From assembly GCA_965230225.1 (NCBI GenBank), contig CBDDKM010000001.1, positions 62,001 to 126,000 of the forward strand: DNA of 64,000 bases. Reading direction: 5' to 3'. A program made the translations under genes and the position numbers. Shown piece by piece: positions 34,074 through 41,941 of the stretch; positions within the stretch are counted from its first letter, which is position 1; each line of letters starts with the position of its first letter. The notes under the pieces were generated by a model that worked only from the letters and a program-made list of their open reading frames with translations, ran no database searches and had not been told where the DNA came from. Origin of the DNA: CALSMU01 sp965230225 (GTDB lineage Bacteria > Bacteroidota > Bacteroidia > Flavobacteriales_D > Parvicellaceae).

Positions 34074-34810
34074 ATTGATTCTCTTATTTCGGCTAATTCT
34101 ATAGCAAAATCTGGATTTTCTTCTATAGCAGTACCTACTACAACCATGTCTGCTCCATGGCTCCATGCATCCATAACTGCTTGTTTAGTACGCAATCCTC
34201 CACCAACAATTATTGGAGTGTCAATGGTGTTTCTTACTGCTTTAATCATGTCGGTAGAAATGGCTTTTTCGGCGCCGGATCCACCATCCATGTATATCAT
34301 CTTGTGGCCAATTTGTTCTCCGGCTAAAGCTGTAGCACAAGCAATTGAGCTCTTTCCGTAAGGAATGGGAGAAGTATTGCTCATGTATTGCGCAGAAGTG
34401 GGAGCTCCACAATCAATTAACAAGTAGCTGGTGGATATGACCTCCAGCCCGGATCTTTTGATGTCAAATGCCGAAAGGACATGTTGACCAATTAGAAAAT
34501 CTGGATTTCTACCTGATATTAATGATAGTAGCAGTATAGCACTGGCGGAAGAAGAAATTTGAGAGTAATTACCAGGGAAAATAATGGTGGGGGAGATGTC
34601 GCTTTTGGCTAGAGCTTGGGTAACGAACTCGAAATGACCATTGCTAATAAGGCTTCCACCTACCATAATAATATCCGGGTTGGCTTTTCTTAGTGCATCA
34701 ATGATCGATACTAATTGATCTTCGTTGTTAACCTTATCAGGGTCTACCAGCACAGCGAACATTTTTTTACCCTGTTCGATATTGGATATTATTTTCTCGT
34801 AAATACTCAA
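34064..34810 (-). CDS. Geranylgeranylglyceryl phosphate synthase family protein (GGGPS/PcrB)
   Basis: A 248-residue TIM-barrel prenyltransferase-like enzyme that joins a polyprenyl diphosphate to glycerol 1-phosphate, the first step of ether-lipid synthesis in archaea, and present in some bacteria. Signatures: FAVLVDPDK, IIMVGGSLIS, IIFPGNYSQIS, TSYLLIDCG, a YMDGGSGA motif near the phosphate site and VGGGLRTKQAV. Bacteroidetes homologues have been shown to be GGGPS-like enzymes. The lipid product in this organism cannot be seen from sequence. It sits 6 bp after the PPTase gene. Confidence 0.93.
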   Translation of the reverse strand: MSIYEKIISNIEQGKKMFAVLVDPDKVNNEDQLVSIIDALRKANPDIIMVGGSLISNGHFEFVTQALAKSDISPTIIFPGNYSQISSSASAILLLSLISGRNPDFLIGQHVLSAFDIKRSGLEVISTSYLLIDCGAPTSAQYMSNTSPIPYGKSSIACATALAGEQIGHKMIYMDGGSGAEKAISTDMIKAVRNTIDTPIIVGGGLRTKQAVMDAWSHGADMVVVGTAIEENPDFAIELAEIRESICS

Positions 34811-34816
34811 ACCGTT

Positions 34817-35428
34817 CTATTGTAAAGTGTAAACTAAATAATAATTTTTGATTCTTGCTACTTCCAATTGATATTCAGCCTTATAATCTAGATGAACGAT
34901 TTCAGCCGATAATTGATTATCCTTTTCCCCTTTGCGGATAACAATGTGCTCTTTGAAGAATATTTCCGGTTCGCCATTGATTTTGTAAATGGCTTCCTTA
35001 GCACACCATAATATAGTTAAATCGTCAATGTTGTTAGAGTTTGCGTATAGATCATCTGGGTGAATAAACTTGTGTTTAATTCTGAGAACTTTATTGCTGA
35101 TGCTTTGAATGTCAATTCCACATGGAGAGTTGGAAACAATTAAAGTGGCAAACTCTCCATCATGACTCATGGAAATGTGTTGGTTTGAGTCTTTTATAAG
35201 GGGTTTCCCGTTTGGTGTTTTTTCGATTGAAACATCTCCGAAAGCCTGTTTTATCAAGGCTCTTGAGGCAACGAATTGCTTTTTTCTCGTCTTATTATTA
35301 ATATTGGCAATTCCCTCAATTAAATTTGTATTATCCCTCAGGTAATCAGATAGTTCGTGTTCGGACTCTGTGATTTCCCACAGTAGCACCTGTTCGTTTG
35401 TTAAGGTAGAGTTATTAAAAATTGGCAC
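34817..35428 (-). CDS. 4'-phosphopantetheinyl transferase superfamily protein
   Basis: A 203-residue enzyme that attaches the 4'-phosphopantetheine arm of CoA to a carrier protein. It carries the two PPTase signatures: CGIDIQ and WCAKEAIYK. Size and N-terminal arrangement are Sfp-like rather than AcpS-like. GTG start at 35428. It is the first gene of the minus-strand run. The carrier protein is not in the window. Confidence 0.92.
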   Translation of the reverse strand: MPIFNNSTLTNEQVLLWEITESEHELSDYLRDNTNLIEGIANINNKTRKKQFVASRALIKQAFGDVSIEKTPNGKPLIKDSNQHISMSHDGEFATLIVSNSPCGIDIQSISNKVLRIKHKFIHPDDLYANSNNIDDLTILWCAKEAIYKINGEPEIFFKEHIVIRKGEKDNQLSAEIVHLDYKAEYQLEVARIKNYYLVYTLQ

Positions 35429-35518
35429 CTTTTATGATCTTAACGGTTGGCTGTAAAATTAATTTATTTATTTTAGTCAGATTATTATACACCAGAAAAC
35501 CAACAAAAATTATTTAAA

Positions 35519-36514
35519 ATGAAACTCTACTCATTATTAACTTTAATGTTTATTTCGGTCAGTATTTTTGCTCAGGATTTATACCGAGTAAGAATTGATC
35601 GTCTTGAAGGATTTATCGATAAAACTGGAAGTGTAAAAATTAAACCACAATTTCAAAAAGTACATAATTTCAGCGAAGGATTATCTAGGGTGAAAACTGC
35701 TTCTAAGTATGGTTTCATTAACTCTTCGGGGAAAATTGTTATTTCTGCTGTTTATGATAAAGCTTCTGATTTTTCGGAAGGATTAGCATGTGTTAAGAAG
35801 GGAGATGTATGGATGTACATCGATAAATCAGGAAACAAGAAGTTTGAGGTTAAATGTAATTTCGCATACTCTTTTAGAGAAGGAATGGCTAGATTTCAAT
35901 TAGGTACTCAATTTGGATACATTGATAAGACAGGAAAGCAAGTTATCGAACCTAAATTTGATGGTGCTTACGATTTCTATGAAGGAAAATCCAGAGTAAA
36001 AAAGAACGAAAAGTGGGGGTTTATAGATAAGAAAGGAGTGTTTGTAATCCAACCTACTTTTGATTTTGTTTGGGATTTCAGTGAAGGAATGGCCAACTTT
36101 AGGAAAGGAGATGAAAAAACTGGTAAATGGGGATTCATCGATAAGTCAGGAAAAGAAGTTGTTAAAGCTCAATTTGATAAAGCATTTCCGTTCAGTGAAG
36201 GAAGAGCCCTAATTAGAGTAGGGAACTTTAAAAGTGGAAAGTTTGGTTACATTGATAAAACTGGAAAAGTTGTGGTAAAAGCACAGTACGATGGAGCTTA
36301 TAACTTTAACAATGGTGTAGCAAATGTGGCAACCGGAATGGGGAAAGAGAGAAAATGGGGATACATCGATGCCTCTGGAAAAGTAATTATTGCAAAACAA
36401 TTTTCTCGACCTTCTGATTTTAATAATGGATTAGCGTTAGTTAGAATCGGTGATTTCAAAACTGGAACGGAAGGATATATTAATAAAAGTGGAAAATTCG
36501 TTTGGAAAAAATAA
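35519..36514 (+). CDS. Exported WG-repeat protein
   Basis: A 331-residue secreted protein: signal peptide (MKLYSLLTLMFISVSIFAQ), then about eight full and one partial tandem WG-type repeats of roughly 33-40 residues. Each unit has the pattern KWGFIDKSGKxVI...F..A..FSEGxA.V. WG repeats are a beta-rich module of unknown function, probably for ligand or protein binding. ATG at 35519, divergent from the PPTase gene. It ends with a strong terminator. No partner is evident. Confidence 0.93.
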   Translation: MKLYSLLTLMFISVSIFAQDLYRVRIDRLEGFIDKTGSVKIKPQFQKVHNFSEGLSRVKTASKYGFINSSGKIVISAVYDKASDFSEGLACVKKGDVWMYIDKSGNKKFEVKCNFAYSFREGMARFQLGTQFGYIDKTGKQVIEPKFDGAYDFYEGKSRVKKNEKWGFIDKKGVFVIQPTFDFVWDFSEGMANFRKGDEKTGKWGFIDKSGKEVVKAQFDKAFPFSEGRALIRVGNFKSGKFGYIDKTGKVVVKAQYDGAYNFNNGVANVATGMGKERKWGYIDASGKVIIAKQFSRPSDFNNGLALVRIGDFKTGTEGYINKSGKFVWKK

Positions 36515-36533
36515 TCATACCAATATCATAAAT

Positions 36534-36561
36534 AAAAAAGCGGGCTTGTCCCGCTTTTTTT
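36534..36561 (+). terminator. Intrinsic terminator of the WG-repeat gene
   Basis: GCGGG (36540-36544) pairs with CCCGC (36550-36554), flanked by an A-run and followed by T7, a classic intrinsic terminator. The next 128 nt before folE hold no gene. Confidence 0.9.
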
Positions 36562-36689
36562 GTTTTAAAGATTAGCCGCTTGCAAGTAACCGTGGGCATT
36601 CTGACTTAACTTGTTGAATTGTCATCATTATCACTTTTTTCAATTATTGAATTCCGTATATTTACAGCCTTTTGTAATAAAATTGAATT

Positions 36690-37361
36690 TTGGAAAGTAA
36701 GAAAATCGAAAATATTGGCGAGGATCATATCCTCACTTCCATAGATACTCCCCTAAAGAGTAATGCCTTTGATTTGTCTGATGAAGAGAAGATAAAAATC
36801 ATCACCGGACATTTTGAGCAAATCATGGATACACTTGGACTGGATTTAAAGGACGATAGTTTGGCAGGTACTCCTCAAAGAGTTGCTAAAATGTACGTTC
36901 AGGAAATCTGTAGTGGATTGCATCCGGATAATCAACCTTCCATTTCGTTATTTGATAATAATTACAAATACGACGGAATGTTGGTGGAAAAGGATATTGA
37001 ACTTTACTCGTTGTGCGAGCACCACTTTGTGCCGATTATCGGAAAAGTTCATGTGGCTTATTATGCTAATAATCATGTAATTGGATTGTCAAAAATCAAT
37101 CGTATTGTTCAGTATTATGCAAAAAGGCCACAGGTGCAAGAAAGATTAACCATGCAAATTGTTCAAAAGCTACAAGAAGTTCTGGGAACGGAAGATGTGG
37201 CTTGTGTGGTTGATGCAAAGCACCTTTGCGTTAATATGCGCGGAGTTCGCGATAGTAAAAGCAGTACCATTACTTCCAGATATGGAGGAGTATTTAATGA
37301 GAACGAAGTGAAAACGGAGTTCCTGAAGCACATTAGTCTGGATTCTAAATTAGAAATCTAA
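36690..37361 (+). CDS. folE: GTP cyclohydrolase I
   Basis: A 223-residue type I enzyme that converts GTP to 7,8-dihydroneopterin triphosphate, the entry to folate synthesis. Zinc and catalytic motifs: LCEHHFVPI with the Cys and His ligands, and CVVDAKHLCVNMRGV with the third Cys. The start is TTG at 36690; the next in-frame Met is about 45 residues on and would lose conserved sequence. A near-consensus box (TAAAATTG) ends 4 nt before this TTG. It is followed without any gap by cysS. Confidence 0.96.
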   Translation: MESKKIENIGEDHILTSIDTPLKSNAFDLSDEEKIKIITGHFEQIMDTLGLDLKDDSLAGTPQRVAKMYVQEICSGLHPDNQPSISLFDNNYKYDGMLVEKDIELYSLCEHHFVPIIGKVHVAYYANNHVIGLSKINRIVQYYAKRPQVQERLTMQIVQKLQEVLGTEDVACVVDAKHLCVNMRGVRDSKSSTITSRYGGVFNENEVKTEFLKHISLDSKLEI

Positions 37362-38861
37362 ATGAGCAAAATAGAACAAAACGAAATTTTGATTTATAAC
37401 TCTCTTAAGGGAGAGAAAGAGGAGTTTGAACCTGTAAACGAAGGACACCTTGGAATTTACGTGTGTGGCCCTACCGTTTATAGTTATGTTCATTTAGGTA
37501 ATTGCCGTACTTTCCTAACATTCGACTTAGTGATTAGGTACTTTAAGTTTTTAGGTTACAAAGTACGATATGTGAGAAACATCACCGATGCAGGTCATTT
37601 GGAAAGTGATGCAGACGAAGGTGAGGATAAAATTGCTAAGAAAGCAAGGTTGGAGCAGTTGGAACCTATGGAAATTGTTCAGCACTATACCTTGAACTTT
37701 CATAAAGTGATGGGGCAATTCAATGCCCTTCCTCCTAGCATAGAGCCAACTGCCACTGGTCACATTGTTGAGCAAATAGAAATGGTTAAAACCATTCTCG
37801 ATAAAGGATTGGCCTATGAGGTAAATGGTTCCGTATACTTTGATGTGTTAAAATACAGAGAGCAAGGAGGAGATTACGGAGAATTATCCGGTAGAGATAT
37901 TGAGGAGTTAATAGCAGGTTCCAGAGAGTTAGATGGTCAAACTGATAAAAAGAATTCGTTTGATTTTGCTTTGTGGAAAAATGCTTCTCCAGAGCATATC
38001 ATGCGTTGGCCTTCACCTTGGGGTGTTGGATTCCCTGGTTGGCACTTGGAGTGCTCTGTAATGGGAACAAAATACCTGGGAGAACAATTTGATATTCACG
38101 GAGGAGGAATGGACCTTAAATTTCCTCATCATGAGTGTGAAATTGCACAGGGGAAAGCAGCTAATGGAGTAAAACCGGTTAACTACTGGATGCATGGTAA
38201 TATGCTTACTCTAAATGGGCAAAGAATGGCTAAATCCACAGGGAATACCCTTTTGCCGGAAGAGTTATTTACAGGAAATAATAACCTGTTGGATAAAGCA
38301 TATCATCCAATGGTGGTGAGGTTCTTTATGTTGCAGGCTCATTACCGCAGCACATTAGATTTTTCGAGCGAAGCATTATCGGCTTCAGAGAAAGGGTTTA
38401 ATAAGCTGATGGGTGCTTTAAAAATTCTGAATGAGGTTGAATATAAAACTGGTTCGGTTATTGCATCCGAAGATGATCAGGTAAAAGCGTTGTGCCAGGA
38501 GTGCTATGCGCACATGAACGATGATTTTAATAGTCCTAAAACAATTGCAATTTTATTTGAGCTAGTATCAAAAATCAATACCTATAACGTAAATAAATCC
38601 TTCGGTTCATTGTCGGAATCCACCTTCGAATTACTGAAGGAAACATTTAATGGATTTATTATTGAAGTTTTTGGCTTGTTACCACTCATGGAAAATAATT
38701 CAGAAAAATTGGATGGAACAGTTAACTTGCTAATCGATATGAGGGCTGAAGCTAAGAAAAACAAAGATTATGCTTTGTCCGATAAGATCAGAGATGACCT
38801 TGGTAAACTTGGTATTCAGCTAAAGGATAGCAAAGACGGGACAACATTTACAGTAAAATAA
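37362..38861 (+). CDS. cysS: Cysteinyl-tRNA synthetase
   Basis: A 499-residue class I aminoacyl-tRNA synthetase that charges tRNA-Cys. The HIGH-type motif is in YSYVHLGNCRT, the KMSKS-type motif is QRMAKSTGN, and the zinc site uses CGPTVYS, HLECSVMG and HHECE, as in the family. The C-terminal DALR-type helical domain ends with the anticodon region. Length is normal. ATG starts directly after the folE stop (zero spacing), so the two genes form one operon. Confidence 0.98.
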   Translation: MSKIEQNEILIYNSLKGEKEEFEPVNEGHLGIYVCGPTVYSYVHLGNCRTFLTFDLVIRYFKFLGYKVRYVRNITDAGHLESDADEGEDKIAKKARLEQLEPMEIVQHYTLNFHKVMGQFNALPPSIEPTATGHIVEQIEMVKTILDKGLAYEVNGSVYFDVLKYREQGGDYGELSGRDIEELIAGSRELDGQTDKKNSFDFALWKNASPEHIMRWPSPWGVGFPGWHLECSVMGTKYLGEQFDIHGGGMDLKFPHHECEIAQGKAANGVKPVNYWMHGNMLTLNGQRMAKSTGNTLLPEELFTGNNNLLDKAYHPMVVRFFMLQAHYRSTLDFSSEALSASEKGFNKLMGALKILNEVEYKTGSVIASEDDQVKALCQECYAHMNDDFNSPKTIAILFELVSKINTYNVNKSFGSLSESTFELLKETFNGFIIEVFGLLPLMENNSEKLDGTVNLLIDMRAEAKKNKDYALSDKIRDDLGKLGIQLKDSKDGTTFTVK

Positions 38862-38903
38862 ATAGGTCTTAATTGACCCCAAAATATATATAAGGAAAAA
38901 CCA

Positions 38904-40136
38904 ATGAATATGAATAAAACAATCAGAACGGGATTGATGGGAGTAATGCTTTCGGCAGGACTTTTCTCATTCGCACAAGAAGATACCTTTTCTAACAAAA
39001 AAGGAAGTGATTACAAGTTTACAATGATCAAAGATCTTGAGGCTACTGAAGTACAAAATCAAAATAGAACAGGAACATGTTGGAGTTTCTCTTCTCTATC
39101 TTTCTTCGAGTCTGAATTGATTAGGATGGGGAAAGGGAAACATAACCTTTCTGAAATGTACATTGTAAGAAACGCTTATATCGGAAAAGCTGAGAATTAC
39201 TTAAGAATGTATGGAACATTTAACTTTGGTCAAGGTGGGGCGTTTCACGATATTCCTTGGGTAATTGAGCGTTATGGAATTGTTCCGGAAGAAGCTTATA
39301 AAGGATTGAACTACGGATCAGACACTCACTTACACGAGGAGATGGAGTCTATGTTGAGAGCGATGGTTGAGCAATTAGCTAAAAGACCACAAGGAGGAAA
39401 GTTAACTCCAAACTGGAAAACTGCTTATGCTGGAGTAGTTGATGCTTATTTAGGAGATGTTCCTGAAAACCTGGAGGATTTTAAATTTACAGTTGATGGA
39501 AAAGAGTACAATCCAAAATCTTATGCTTCGGAGTTAGGGTTAAACATGGATGACTATGTTTCTTTAACTTCTTATACTCACCATCCATTTTACAAGCCAT
39601 TTGTTCTTGAAGTACAAGATAACTGGGCTATGAAAACAGGGTATAACCTTCCAATTGATGAGTTCATGAAAGTGATGGAAGATGCTATCATGGATGGATA
39701 CACTTTTGCTTGGGGAGCTGACGTTTCTGAGAAAGGATTCTCTTATAGAGATGGATTGGCTATTTTACCTAAGGATGAGTCGACTATTCAGAAAAAAGGA
39801 GAGGATGATAAGTACTTCAATTCTGCTGGAGCTGAGAAAGTAAGTAATGCATTTTTACAACCGGTTGAAGAAAAAGTAGTTACTCAAGAAGAAAGGCAAA
39901 TGGCATTTGATGCTCAAGAAACTACTGATGATCACGGAATGCACATTACAGGAGTAATGAAAGATCAAAAAGGAACCAAGTACTTTATCGTTAAGAATTC
40001 TTGGGGTACTGAGCACAATGAGTGCGATGGATACTTTTATGCATCTTTCCCTTATGTGAGATATAAAACAATGAACATCTTAATTCATAAAGATGCATTG
40101 TCTAAAGACATGAAGAAAAAGTTAGGTTTGAAATAA
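38904..40136 (+). CDS. Exported C1-family cysteine peptidase (bleomycin hydrolase/PepC type)
   Basis: A 410-residue papain-fold peptidase with a signal peptide (MNMNKTIRTGLMGVM, core, SFAQ). The catalytic triad is visible: Cys59 in NRTGTCWSFSS, His347 in DDHGMHITGV and Asn365 in VKNSWGTE. Bleomycin hydrolases and PepC are usually cytoplasmic aminopeptidases; this one appears exported, as in several Bacteroidetes. It may degrade peptides in the periplasm or outside. It lies 42 bp after cysS and ends in a bidirectional terminator. Confidence 0.93.
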   Translation: MNMNKTIRTGLMGVMLSAGLFSFAQEDTFSNKKGSDYKFTMIKDLEATEVQNQNRTGTCWSFSSLSFFESELIRMGKGKHNLSEMYIVRNAYIGKAENYLRMYGTFNFGQGGAFHDIPWVIERYGIVPEEAYKGLNYGSDTHLHEEMESMLRAMVEQLAKRPQGGKLTPNWKTAYAGVVDAYLGDVPENLEDFKFTVDGKEYNPKSYASELGLNMDDYVSLTSYTHHPFYKPFVLEVQDNWAMKTGYNLPIDEFMKVMEDAIMDGYTFAWGADVSEKGFSYRDGLAILPKDESTIQKKGEDDKYFNSAGAEKVSNAFLQPVEEKVVTQEERQMAFDAQETTDDHGMHITGVMKDQKGTKYFIVKNSWGTEHNECDGYFYASFPYVRYKTMNILIHKDALSKDMKKKLGLK

Positions 40137-40154
40137 GCCAGAAAAACAATAATG

Positions 40155-40183
40155 AAAAAGCACTGCAATAGCGGTGCTTTTTT
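40155..40183. terminator. Bidirectional intrinsic terminator between convergent genes
   Basis: AAAAAGCACTGC pairs with GCGGTGCTTTTT around AATA (one G-U), with A and T runs on both sides. It serves the C1 peptidase gene and the convergent haem-motif lipoprotein gene. Confidence 0.88.
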
Positions 40184-40187
40184 GTTT

Positions 40188-40559
40188 TTAATTATTTGGT
40201 GTTCCGCTATCAATCCAGCATTCCATTTTTTGAATCAAAGTGTCGTGCAATTGTGCCCCGCCAAAAGGCATCGGAGAAACTCCAGCCTCGTGTTTTATTG
40301 TCTGAAGAATGATGGAGGCGTTGTTAGAAATATCAGAATAACTCTCCAGAATATATCCATTGGCAGCAGATGAGGTATTGTGGCATCCGGAAGTAGCACA
40401 ACTCTGTAGAATGAATGGTTGAATCCCGCTGGAGAACCCTGTGTTTAAAGAGTCGCATATGGTTGCTTCCGGTATAGTTACCACTTCTTCTGATTTGTCT
40501 TTAGTACAAGATGAAAGCGCTAGTGATACTATAGCTGCGGAGATGATTATTCTTTTCAT
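40188..40559 (-). CDS. Cytochrome c-like lipoprotein with a CX4CH haem motif
   Basis: A 123-residue lipoprotein from the ATG at 40559 (MKRIIISAA, lipobox LSSC); the longer in-frame extension to 40718 lies outside and is not real. The mature part has SCATSGCHN, a CxxxxCH pattern in place of CxxCH, then SPMPFGG with a possible distal methionine and the C-terminal MECWIDSGTPNN motif common in Bacteroidetes c-type cytochrome domains. It probably carries a covalent haem in the periplasm or outer membrane. It is divergent from another gene with a haem motif (40673). Confidence 0.8.
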   Translation of the reverse strand: MKRIIISAAIVSLALSSCTKDKSEEVVTIPEATICDSLNTGFSSGIQPFILQSCATSGCHNTSSAANGYILESYSDISNNASIILQTIKHEAGVSPMPFGGAQLHDTLIQKMECWIDSGTPNN

Positions 40560-40610
40560 GTGAGCTAAAGTAATAAAATTTAGGATTCTAATATTTGTTG
40601 GAATAAAATA

Positions 40611-40624
40611 CTTGTTGCAACAAG
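40611..40624. promoter_or_regulatory. Perfect 14-bp palindrome CTTGTTGCAACAAG in a divergent promoter region
   Basis: The palindrome is 18 nt upstream of the exact -7 box of the 40673 gene and between two divergent genes for haem-motif exported proteins. A shared operator is likely, possibly with overlapping -33 TTG elements for both directions. Confidence 0.5.
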
Positions 40625-40642
40625 TAAAATGCAAAATTTGGT

Positions 40643-40650
40643 TATATTTG
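40643..40650 (+). promoter_or_regulatory. -7 promoter box for the haem-motif T9SS cargo
   Basis: TATATTTG, exact to TAnnTTTG, 22 nt before the ATG at 40673. Confidence 0.6.
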
Positions 40651-40672
40651 GGATAAACTAATACTTTAATCA

Positions 40673-41533
40673 ATGAAAAGAAACACGCTAATTTTATCTG
40701 CGTTTTCCATTGCAACACTGGCTTTTTACTCGTTTACAACCCAATCGGCCAAAATGGAAAATCTGGAAAAATCTAATTTGTTTAGCAGCACTCCTCCCGC
40801 AGGGAAAACAGGAGCGCCTAACGAAAACAATTGTACTCAATGTCACATGGGTACTCCAAACCCTGGTACAGGTGTATTAAGTTTAACGTTCTCCGGGGCA
40901 AATGACGAATATGTTCCAGGATCAACTTATACCATGGATGTATCTTTGACAGGAGCTGGTGCTAAAAATGGGTTCGAAATTGTAGCCTTGAGAAATTCAG
41001 ACGATGCTCAGGTTGGAAGTTGGTCATTAACCAATTCTACAAATACACAAATTCAAAATGCATCTGGAAGATCTTATGTTAGTCATACTACTGCTGGTAA
41101 CTCTAGTACAAGCTGGAACTTCGATTGGGAAGCACCTGCTTCAAACGAAGGTGATGTTACCTTTTACTTGGCATCTTTAATTTCTAATAATGATGGGTCA
41201 ACTAATGGAGATAATGTTTACCTGACGGAACTAGTAGTTTCAGGAACAAGTGGTGTAGGGATTAACGAGGCTGTTGTTGATATGGATAACAGTTTAAATC
41301 TTATCCAATCTGGTGAGAATTTAAATTTATCAATGCAACTGGCTGAAGCTGGGGAGTTGGAAGTAGTGCTAACTGATTTATCAGGAAAGCAGGTGTACAA
41401 TAAATCGTACGGAAGCCAAATTCAGGGAGAAATGGTTTTTAACCCAATTAATACTAATGGATTATCCAATGGATTATATGTCCTTTCTATCAGATTGAAT
41501 GAAAATCTGGTAACAAGAAAAATAAAACTTTAA
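40673..41533 (+). CDS. Secreted haem-motif protein with T9SS C-terminal sorting domain (choice-of-anchor V/Reeler-like)
   Basis: A 286-residue exported protein. Signal region (MKRNTLILSAFSIATLAF), a single CxxCH motif in NNCTQCHMG near residue 55, a beta-sandwich resembling choice-of-anchor V or Reelin-like domains (about 65-190), and a C-terminal type A T9SS sorting domain (about 205-286: SGENLNLSMQL, LTDLSGKQVYN, GLSNGLYVLSIRL, ending TRKIKL). The CxxCH suggests a c-type haem. The protein is expected to be secreted to the cell surface through type IX secretion. It has its own promoter and a terminator at 41554. Confidence 0.9.
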   Translation: MKRNTLILSAFSIATLAFYSFTTQSAKMENLEKSNLFSSTPPAGKTGAPNENNCTQCHMGTPNPGTGVLSLTFSGANDEYVPGSTYTMDVSLTGAGAKNGFEIVALRNSDDAQVGSWSLTNSTNTQIQNASGRSYVSHTTAGNSSTSWNFDWEAPASNEGDVTFYLASLISNNDGSTNGDNVYLTELVVSGTSGVGINEAVVDMDNSLNLIQSGENLNLSMQLAEAGELEVVLTDLSGKQVYNKSYGSQIQGEMVFNPINTNGLSNGLYVLSIRLNENLVTRKIKL

Positions 41534-41553
41534 AAAGTTTTATCATAGCACAA

Positions 41554-41589
41554 TTAAGCCTCTTTGCATTGCAGAGGGGCTTTTTTTTT
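41554..41589 (+). terminator. Intrinsic terminator of the T9SS cargo gene
   Basis: AAGCCTCT (from 41556) pairs imperfectly with AGAGGGGCTT and is followed by T9 (41581-41589). Confidence 0.82.
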
Positions 41590-41653
41590 GCCTTTCATAA
41601 AGATTTGGAGCATATAAAATGCAAAATCTATTATCTTGCAACACCTTATAAAA

Positions 41654-41935
41654 ATGAGGCAAATCTTTAAGAAAATAGCAATTCTTCCAGTAAGGCTGTA
41701 TCAATGGATTGTATCTCCGTTATTTCCGCCAACTTGTCGCCACACGCCAACTTGTTCGAATTATACAGTAGAGGCAATTAATGAGTGGGGTGCTTTAAAG
41801 GGAGTGTGGCTAGGATTGAAGAGGTTGTCCAAATGTCACCCATGGGGTACTCAAGGATATGATCCAGTGCCAAAAAAGGGAGGGGAAAAAGATTGTTGTG
41901 ATCACCATAAATTTAATACTCACCAAATATTATAA
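41654..41935 (+). CDS. yidD: Membrane protein insertion efficiency factor YidD
   Basis: A 93-residue protein from the ATG at 41654 (MRQIFKKIA). It has the YidD signature: a short amphipathic N-terminus, IVSPLFPPTCRHTPTCSNYTVEAI with the three cysteines, and KRLSKCHPWGTQGYDPVP. It assists YidC in membrane protein insertion. It is the first gene of a three-gene unit: the amidohydrolase ATG comes 7 nt after its stop. Confidence 0.95.
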   Translation: MRQIFKKIAILPVRLYQWIVSPLFPPTCRHTPTCSNYTVEAINEWGALKGVWLGLKRLSKCHPWGTQGYDPVPKKGGEKDCCDHHKFNTHQIL

Positions 41936-41941
41936 TTGGAT

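Noticed and set aside
34074..34166. N-terminal extension of the ThiE/TenI-like protein
   Set aside because: The extra residues are Arg/Cys-rich and lie within the GGGP synthase gene; the ATG at 34073 matches the family start.
40560..40718. Longer version of the CX4CH lipoprotein
   Set aside because: It would cover the divergent promoter and place the lipoprotein signal peptide inside the protein.
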